From the NCBI GenBank assembly GCA_943371245.1, contig CALRTY020000012.1, positions 22,987 through 86,986 of the forward strand: a stretch of 64,000 nucleotides of DNA, read 5' to 3'. Positions 58,813-64,000 of the stretch are shown piece after piece (positions within the stretch are counted from its first letter, which is position 1; every line of letters begins with the position of its first letter). A program made the translations under genes and the position numbers. Source of the stretch: UBA5018 sp947463165. GTDB taxonomy: Bacteria > Cyanobacteriota > Cyanobacteriia > PCC-6307 > Cyanobiaceae. The notes beneath the pieces were generated by a model that saw only the letters and a list, made by a program, of their open reading frames with translations, made no database searches and had not been told where the DNA came from.

Positions 58813-59502
58813 ATGCCCTTACTGCCCCGACGCTTCGAGCGACTCAAGGCCGTGCTCGATTGCCGCATGGGTGATCTCACCCTGATGCTGGAGCAGGTGG
58901 ACAAGCCCCATAACCTCTCGGCGATCCTGCGCAGCGCCGATGCGGTGGGGTTGGTGGATGCCCATCTGGTCAGTCTGGCGGGACGCCAACCCACCTTCAA
59001 CAGCACGGCCCAGGGCAGTCAGAAATGGGTGAAGCTGCACCGCCATGGCACCAGCCTGGAGGCGGTGCAAATGCTCAAGGCCAGGGGCTACAAGCTTTAT
59101 GGCACCAATCTGGCGGCGGATGCGATCGACTACCGCGATGGCGATTACACCGGCCCCACAGCCTTTGTGCTCGGGGCTGAGAAGTGGGGCCTCAGCCCGG
59201 ATACCGCGGCGATGGTGGACCAGGCGATCCGGATCCCGATGCGGGGCATGGTGCAGTCGCTGAACGTGAGTGTGGCAGCCGCCACCCTGCTGTTCGAAGC
59301 CCTGAGGCAGCGCCAGCGGGCCGGCAAGGTGCCCGAGCGCGGCCAGGGCCTGGCCCCGGGGCAATATCAGTCGCTGCTGTTTGAGTGGGCCTACCCCGAG
59401 GTGGCTGCCTGGTGCCGCCAGCAGGCCAGGCCCTATCCGGAGCTGACTGCGGAGGGGGAGATCAGCGAGGCTTTGCCCCGGTCTCTGCGGCTGCGCTGTT
59501 GA
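58813..59502 (+). CDS. trmH: tRNA (guanosine-2'-O-)-methyltransferase TrmH
   Basis: This SPOUT-fold enzyme 2'-O-methylates Gm18 of tRNA. The product of 229 residues has LPRRFERLKAVLDCRMGDLT, VDKPHNLSAILRSADAVGLV, then the knotted SAM site VLGAEKWGLSPDTAAMVDQA and IPMRGMVQSLNVSVAAATLL. These motifs match TrmH rather than RlmB. ATG 58813 is the family start. It is divergent from the alkyltransferase-like gene by 13 bp, and overlaps the next minus-strand gene at its 3' end by 41 bp. Confidence 0.92.
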   Translation: MPLLPRRFERLKAVLDCRMGDLTLMLEQVDKPHNLSAILRSADAVGLVDAHLVSLAGRQPTFNSTAQGSQKWVKLHRHGTSLEAVQMLKARGYKLYGTNLAADAIDYRDGDYTGPTAFVLGAEKWGLSPDTAAMVDQAIRIPMRGMVQSLNVSVAAATLLFEALRQRQRAGKVPERGQGLAPGQYQSLLFEWAYPEVAAWCRQQARPYPELTAEGEISEALPRSLRLRC

Positions 59503-59776
59503 GCTGGCCGGCCTCCGGGGAGCGATAGCTGGTGCTCAGCAAACGGCGGCTGTTGGCGCCAGGAAGCCAGATGGCCAGGGCCAGGCCGGCCAGCTCCAAA
59601 ACGAGCAGGCGACCGCCGAGGAGCACCACCAGCAGGGCGATCACGCCCAGCAACTGCTGAAACAGGCTCCAGACATCGTCGCCATTGGCCAGGCCGGTGG
59701 CCCAGAGAACCACGGCCGCCACCAACAAGAGGATGTCCAACCACAGGGGCACGGCGAATCCGCGTCGGATCGCCAT
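59462..59776 (-). CDS. Small membrane protein, two-helix
   Basis: The 104-residue product from ATG 59776 has two hydrophobic helices (VPLWLDILLLVAAVVLWATG and LLGVIALLVVLLGGRLLVLE) and a polar C-terminus. It lies 10 bp downstream of the ABC permease gene on the same strand and overlaps the end of trmH. It looks like a picocyanobacterial hypothetical membrane protein; no function assigned. Confidence 0.6.
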   Translation of the reverse strand: MAIRRGFAVPLWLDILLLVAAVVLWATGLANGDDVWSLFQQLLGVIALLVVLLGGRLLVLELAGLALAIWLPGANSRRLLSTSYRSPEAGQLNSAAAETGAKPR

Positions 59777-59786
59777 TGTGGATCCC

Positions 59787-60731
59787 CTAGGCGTCGCTGT
59801 GTTGCCCTTGGCCAGAGCCACTCAGCCAGCTTTCCAGTCCCTCCCCGAGGCAGGAGAGACCCAGCACCAGAATGAACATGGCCAGGCCCGGGTAGAGGGC
59901 AGTCCACCAAATGCCCGTGGGCACGGCGGTGAGGGCCTGCTGTAGATCGCCGCCCCACTCGGGAACAGTCTCCGGCAGCCCCAGGCCCAGGAAACCCAGC
60001 CCGCCCAGCACCAGCACCGCATCGGCTGCATTCAGGGTGAGCAGCACCGGCACAGAGGTGATCACATTGCGCAGCAGATAGCGCCGCAGAATCCACAGGG
60101 GCCCGGCCCCAAGCGAGCGGGCCGCTTCTATGTACAACTCAGACTTCACCTGGGCCGTCTGGTTGCGGACGACGCGAAAGTATTGGGGCACGTAGACCAC
60201 ACAAAGGGCGGCGGCGGCATTGGGCAGGCCTCGGCCGAGCAAAAAGGCCAGCACCACCGACAGCAGCAGCACCGGCAGGGTGTAGAGGGTGTCCATCAGC
60301 AGCACCAGGCCGCGATCCAGCCAGCCCCCCAAATAGCCGCTGAGCATGCCGAGGGGCACGCCGATCAGCAGGGCGATCACCAGGGCCACCACCACCACCT
60401 GCAGGGCCACCCCACTGCCGGCCAGGGTGCGCACGCAGACATCCCGCCCGAGCCGATCGGTGCCGCACCAGTGGGCCAGGGAAGGGGGGCTGTAGATGGG
60501 ATTTTGCAGGCCCAGCGCCGGATCGGGCAGCAGCCCCGCCGCCACCAACAGGGGCGTGAGCAGAGCGATCAGGCCGTACAACACCACGATCGCCACCCCC
60601 CAGCGGGCCATGCGGCCAGCCAGGCTGGGCGGTGTTCTGGGGAAAAGACTGGATAACAAGGGTTCCCGGTGAGCCAGGCCCCCCCAGTTCAACAGATATC
60701 CAGGCCAATCCCACATCCAGCTTGCTCCCAC
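59787..60731 (-). CDS. ABC transporter permease (DppC/OppC-like)
   Basis: The 314-residue permease has six predicted membrane helices and the binding-protein-dependent transport signature: GTDRLGRDVCVRTLAGSGVA near the start, the EAA loop in SELYIEAARSLGAGPLWILR, and LGGLGFLGLGLPETVPEWGG. This is the DppC/OppC branch for peptides or nickel. No matching DppB, ATPase or binding protein is adjacent in the window, so the substrate is unknown. The start is ATG at 60731. Confidence 0.88.
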   Translation of the reverse strand: MGASWMWDWPGYLLNWGGLAHREPLLSSLFPRTPPSLAGRMARWGVAIVVLYGLIALLTPLLVAAGLLPDPALGLQNPIYSPPSLAHWCGTDRLGRDVCVRTLAGSGVALQVVVVALVIALLIGVPLGMLSGYLGGWLDRGLVLLMDTLYTLPVLLLSVVLAFLLGRGLPNAAAALCVVYVPQYFRVVRNQTAQVKSELYIEAARSLGAGPLWILRRYLLRNVITSVPVLLTLNAADAVLVLGGLGFLGLGLPETVPEWGGDLQQALTAVPTGIWWTALYPGLAMFILVLGLSCLGEGLESWLSGSGQGQHSDA

Positions 60732-61611
60732 AGCTAGGCAGACTCTGGAAAACCGCCTACAGAGGCTGGTTGCATGCTCCGATCAGCGCTGGCATACCCC
60801 AGGGGGCAGCCATTGCTTGATATCGATGTAATAGCTCCAGGCTGGTAGCAGCGGGAACGATTCAATGCGCCGCACCCAAAGCAAGTATCGCTTGATACCT
60901 TTGACAGCCTGCCCAAATAGGCCGGGAACCTCTATTACCCCCCCCTTAAGCTGGGTTTTTGTGGTAGGGGGAATTTCAGCAGTCGAGGGCGGCAGCGATT
61001 GTGACCAGGACTTAATAGATCCCCCTGGCCACCATGACGTTATCTACAGCTTCCCTTCGCTGGAACCGTTTGCTTGGCCCAAAGTTTCGGTTCAGGCATC
61101 CCCCAGGCAGCGACAAGGATCCAGCAAGGGTCCCAGGCAGCCAGGTACTGGCTTCAGGGAGTGGCTCCAGGGAGTGCTTCTAGTGGGTCCTCTGGCCCCA
61201 GCGCCCTAGTTTGATCCACCTTGCCCACCAGAGCCTAAGGTGTGGCTATAATCCATCTCGTATGCAGCACTTTTGAATCAACTCGCCTTGCCCAGTCAAA
61301 CCCAATACCCAAATACCCCCATTAAATATCCTATTTTTGACTTAAGCTATGTTGCCTGTCAGTCCTGATTTGACTCTCCCCGACCGGAGAGGTTGATCGA
61401 GTACCGCTGATTAAGTCCAGCTCAATAAGTCCAGCCGATTAAGCCAGGCTCGGCGGATTGCCTTCTATGTTGCTAAATTGTTGCTTGTGGTTTATTAATT
61501 GTCGCGGAGCAAGATCTGGCAGTTGCCCATCTTATGTTTTTCCATTCGGGTTCAATACTTCAAGTTCGGCGCCTCAAGTCAACTGCCATTGCTATTACAT
61601 CTGATTTTTGA
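60732..61611. other. 880-bp intergenic region upstream of the response regulator
   Basis: No gene is convincing. A frame at 60865-61209 has no coding character. There are loose CCAGGCAGC/AGGGAGTGGCTC repeats near 61100-61170, a likely promoter at 61221-61252, and TTAAGTCCAGC-like repeats near 61412-61450. The interval after the promoter (about 360 bp) could be a long leader or hold a small RNA. Confidence 0.5.
61221..61252 (+). promoter_or_regulatory. Possible promoter upstream of the response regulator
   Basis: TTGCCC is followed after 20 bp by TATAAT, a good -10 box with long spacing. The gene starts 360 bp further on, so either the leader is long or the promoter serves another transcript. 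Confidence 0.3.
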
Positions 61612-62379
61612 ATGATGCAGACCAAGCCAGCACCCCTCTTTCCCTCAGGCGTCTCCAAGTCGGAATCTGAGCAGCCAGCTGGCGCAAGCCGCTTGCTGAT
61701 CGTGGACGACGACTCCGAGCTGCGCCTCTTTTTGCGCCAGGAGCTGGAGTTGGAGGGCTATGTCTGCCAAGAGGCCGCCAACGGCCAGCAGGCTTTGGGC
61801 CTATTGCGCAGCCACTGCTGGGATCTGGTGCTGCTGGATTGGGGCCTGCCGGATTTCAGCGGCCTAGAGGTGTGCCGCCGGCTTCGCCAGGGCGATGTCG
61901 CCACCCCAGTGCTGATGCTCACCGCCCGCGACGAGGTGTGCGACCGGGTGGCAGCGCTGGATTCCGGTGCGGACGACTATCTCACCAAGCCATTTTCCTT
62001 GGATGAACTGCTGGCCCGGGTCAGGGCTCGCCTGCGCCGCAGCGAGTTGGCAATTAAGGACAATCCAGAGCTGCTCAGGTTGGCGGACCTGGAGATAAAC
62101 CCAGCCAGCCACGAGGTGAGCCGTGCCGATGTAATGATAAAACTTTCCCTGCGGGAATTTGAGCTGCTCCACTATTTGGTTAAAAATTCAGGCAAGGTGC
62201 TTGCCCGCCAGCAGATCCTGCGGGAGGTTTGGGGCGACACCTTTATTGGTGACGACAACCTGCTGGATGTTTATGTGGGTTACCTCAGGCGCAAGCTCGA
62301 AGTACCAGGTCTACCTACCTTGATCCAGACGGTTCGAGGGGTGGGCTTCATGGCCAAAGAGGGATCGATCAAGAGCTGA
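61612..62379 (+). CDS. OmpR/PhoB-family response regulator
   Basis: The 255-residue protein has a receiver domain (LIVDDDSELRLFLRQELEL, LVLLDWGLPDFSGLEVCRRL with the phosphorylatable aspartate, VLMLTARDEVCDRVAALDSG, DDYLTKPFSLDELL) and a winged-helix DNA-binding domain (LREFELLHYLVKNSGKVLAR, DVYVGYLRRKLEVP, QTVRGVGFMAKEG). It regulates transcription when phosphorylated. ATG-ATG at 61612 begins the gene. Its 3' end overlaps the histidine kinase gene on the other strand by 11 bp, an unusual tail-to-tail pairing. Confidence 0.93.
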   Translation: MMQTKPAPLFPSGVSKSESEQPAGASRLLIVDDDSELRLFLRQELELEGYVCQEAANGQQALGLLRSHCWDLVLLDWGLPDFSGLEVCRRLRQGDVATPVLMLTARDEVCDRVAALDSGADDYLTKPFSLDELLARVRARLRRSELAIKDNPELLRLADLEINPASHEVSRADVMIKLSLREFELLHYLVKNSGKVLARQQILREVWGDTFIGDDNLLDVYVGYLRRKLEVPGLPTLIQTVRGVGFMAKEGSIKS

Positions 62380-63667
62380 TCGGCAGATGCAGGCGAAAAT
62401 CCGCCCCGCCGCCAGGTACATCTACCACGTCTACTGTTCCACCCATTGCCTTCATCAATAGGGCTACAAGAGCCAGGCCGATGCCGCTGCCGCGCACCCC
62501 TTTCGCCGAGCTACCGCGCACTAATCGCCCAAAAATTGACAACTTTTCGCCATCCGGCACCCCCGGCCCTCTGTCGCATACATGTAAGATAACATCACCA
62601 CTTTCAGAGGTTATGCCGAGTTGAACCTCGCTAGATATTGGTGAATATCGCAGGGCATTGTCCACGAGTGCCGCCAGGCACTGCTGTAGCCGTTCGGCAT
62701 CCGCCGTGAGCGCAGGTAACTCTGAATCCTCCAAAGGCATCAGCCGCAGCCGACCGGCGCTGCTGGGCTGAAAGCGCTCATAACACTGCAGCAATTGCAA
62801 TTGAGGATCCAGGGTCTCTAGCTGCAGGCTCATCCTGCCAGCATCTTGGCGGGCCAACTCCAGCAGGGCGGACACCATCGCCGCCATGGCCCTGGTTTCC
62901 GCATCAATTTGCTGGGCACTACGCAGCAGCTGAGGATCCAGGGGTTGGCGCAGCAGCCTCTGGGTATGGCCACTGATCAGGGTGATCGGCGTGCGCAGCT
63001 CATGGGCCAGTCCATCCACGAAGGTTTTCTGGTGACTCCAGGAGGCCATCAGCCTTTGCCCCAGGCGGTTGAATGATCTGGCAATCATCCGCAGCTCAAC
63101 TGGCTGTTCGGCTACGGCCAGCTGCACCACAGAAGCTGGATTACCCTGGCTGGCGTCCAGCTGCTGGCCCAGCCTGCGCAGCGGTTTAACCAGGCCAAAA
63201 TGCAATGCTGGTCTTAACAACAGGCTGGTGAACAGGCTGGAGATGCCTGCAACCACAATCAACAGCTGCTGCGACAAATGCTCTTGACGCAGCGACTGGG
63301 TGAAGTTCTGGCACACCAACACCTGCACAGAGTATCCACTGGCCAAGGGCATAGACACCCGACTGCTCATCCAAACATCGCCAGCAACATCGGCGGGCCG
63401 GGCCCCAGCAGCGGGGCAAACAATCTGCAACCAGGGACCCAAGGATGTGCTTTGACAACTGCTGGGCGGATCTAGCAGCCACTGGTTTTGAAGCTGACCT
63501 AGCAACTGCTGATGGATCTGATGGCGTTGCAGGTCAGCCAGATGACTATTAGCCACCAGTAATAGTGCGTAGCCAGCCAGTACGGCCAGCAGCGTGGTGG
63601 ATTGCAGTCTGCGGATCAAGGCAAACGACCTGAACCTCTTGTCACTCTCGTCGCGCCAGCTAAGCAC
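62369..63667 (-). CDS. Sensor histidine kinase
   Basis: The 432-residue kinase has two membrane helices (LLAVLAGYALLLVAN and HLSQQLLIVVAGISSLFTSL) flanking a periplasmic sensor of about 110 residues, a HAMP-like linker (RPALHFGLVKPLRRLGQQLD), and the kinase core: FVDGLAHELRTPITLISGH (His), LVDNALRYSPISSEV (N box), DRGPGVPDGEK (G1) and GSGIGLALVALLMKAMGG (G2). It probably pairs with the response regulator that converges on it. The start is ATG at 63667. The signal is unknown. Confidence 0.92.
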   Translation of the reverse strand: MLSWRDESDKRFRSFALIRRLQSTTLLAVLAGYALLLVANSHLADLQRHQIHQQLLGQLQNQWLLDPPSSCQSTSLGPWLQIVCPAAGARPADVAGDVWMSSRVSMPLASGYSVQVLVCQNFTQSLRQEHLSQQLLIVVAGISSLFTSLLLRPALHFGLVKPLRRLGQQLDASQGNPASVVQLAVAEQPVELRMIARSFNRLGQRLMASWSHQKTFVDGLAHELRTPITLISGHTQRLLRQPLDPQLLRSAQQIDAETRAMAAMVSALLELARQDAGRMSLQLETLDPQLQLLQCYERFQPSSAGRLRLMPLEDSELPALTADAERLQQCLAALVDNALRYSPISSEVQLGITSESGDVILHVCDRGPGVPDGEKLSIFGRLVRGSSAKGVRGSGIGLALVALLMKAMGGTVDVVDVPGGGADFRLHLPISS

Positions 63668-63779
63668 AGATTCGAATGCCTCTCGCTTAGGAAACTCTCA
63701 GCCAACCCTAAGCCGGCATTCATCCAACCCCTGCAGCCCTGGGGGCATGATTACTTCGTTGTCCAAACACAGCCAATCC

Positions 63780-64000
63780 ATGGCCCGCACCGCTTCCAAG
63801 CTTCAACAGTCCAAACTCAGCACCATGCTGCTCAGCCAGCTGCTGCGCCGCGGCCGTAACTCCGCCGCTAAGCAGGCCAACGGTGGTTTCACCCTGGTGG
63901 AACTGCTGGTGGTGGTGGTGATCCTGGGCGTGCTCAGCGCCGTGGGTATCCCCGCCTACTTCTCCCAGGTGGCCCGGGCCCGGGTCAACTCCTCCAACAA
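63780..64000 (+). CDS. Type IV pilin-like protein, 3' end cut by window
   Basis: The visible 73 codons include a long basic leader (MARTASKLQQSKLSTMLLSQ), then the prepilin peptidase site GGFTLVELLVVVVILGVLSA with the glutamate at mature position 5, and the start of the pilin body (AYFSQVARARVNSS). It would be exported and assembled into a type IV pilus or pseudopilus. ATG 63780 is preferred; ATG 63747 is also in frame. The comEC gene in the window is consistent with natural transformation, for which pili are needed. Confidence 0.85.
   Translation, partial: MARTASKLQQSKLSTMLLSQLLRRGRNSAAKQANGGFTLVELLVVVVILGVLSAVGIPAYFSQVARARVNSSN

Noticed and set aside
60865..61209. 114-codon plus-strand frame
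   Set aside because: No motif, Pro/Gln/Gly-rich with repeats; no supporting start or homologue.

Overview
The window comes from a GC-rich picocyanobacterium of the Synechococcus/Cyanobium type. The evidence is photosynthesis-specific genes (psaM, petP, chlG, por, crr6, tab2, menG), the alkane pair ado-aar beside accA, two cyAbrB regulators, and at least seven HIP1-like GCGATCGC octamers. No species was assigned because no search could be run.

Layout. 1-25 kb is dense housekeeping and photosynthesis DNA: the 3' part of ilvB with an unusual Cys4 tail, ppsA, an FAD oxidoreductase, a cyAbrB gene, the coupled operon rps1-tab2-pgeF (minus strand), creatininase-ado-aar-accA-SDR-folE (plus strand), trpF, a site-2 protease, a lipoate-ligase-like gene, a TSUP transporter, crr6, psaM and por. 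25-48 kb is looser and looks accessory. It holds a CHAD protein, a PrlF antitoxin with only a scrap of its YhaV toxin, a DUF4062-STAND-TPR protein, a second cyAbrB gene, an AT-richer pair encoding a tubulin-like protein and a Zn-ribbon/TM/phosphate-binding-like/OmpA protein, a second substrate-binding-like protein coupled to a coiled-coil protein, a malic enzyme, arsM, a TIR-coiled-coil-FGE protein and a broken lectin-like gene. It ends near a tRNA-Ser. 48-64 kb returns to core genes: comEC, glyQ, menG, hisF, petP, chlG, a class A PBP, rsmB, an alkyltransferase-like protein, trmH, an ABC permease, a two-component pair arranged tail to tail, and the start of a type IV pilin gene.

The most striking signal is that short degenerate tandem repeats, mostly 15 bp and otherwise 12, 18, 21, 24 or 30 bp, recur through the window. 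Most have periods that are multiples of three. They sit in frame inside otherwise conserved proteins (PpsA, S1, AAR, FolE, LplA-like, HisF, an SDR, malic enzyme, ChlG) and between genes. In four places a stop codon lies inside or just before an array, as if C-termini were being added and trimmed by repeat turnover.

The second candidate is the tubulin-like / substrate-binding-OmpA module, which sits beside STAND and TIR proteins of the kind found in bacterial conflict systems. The tubulin-like protein has lost its glycine-rich nucleotide-binding signature. Start sites are inferred from family N-termini and gene overlaps; repeats and overlaps are read directly from the sequence.
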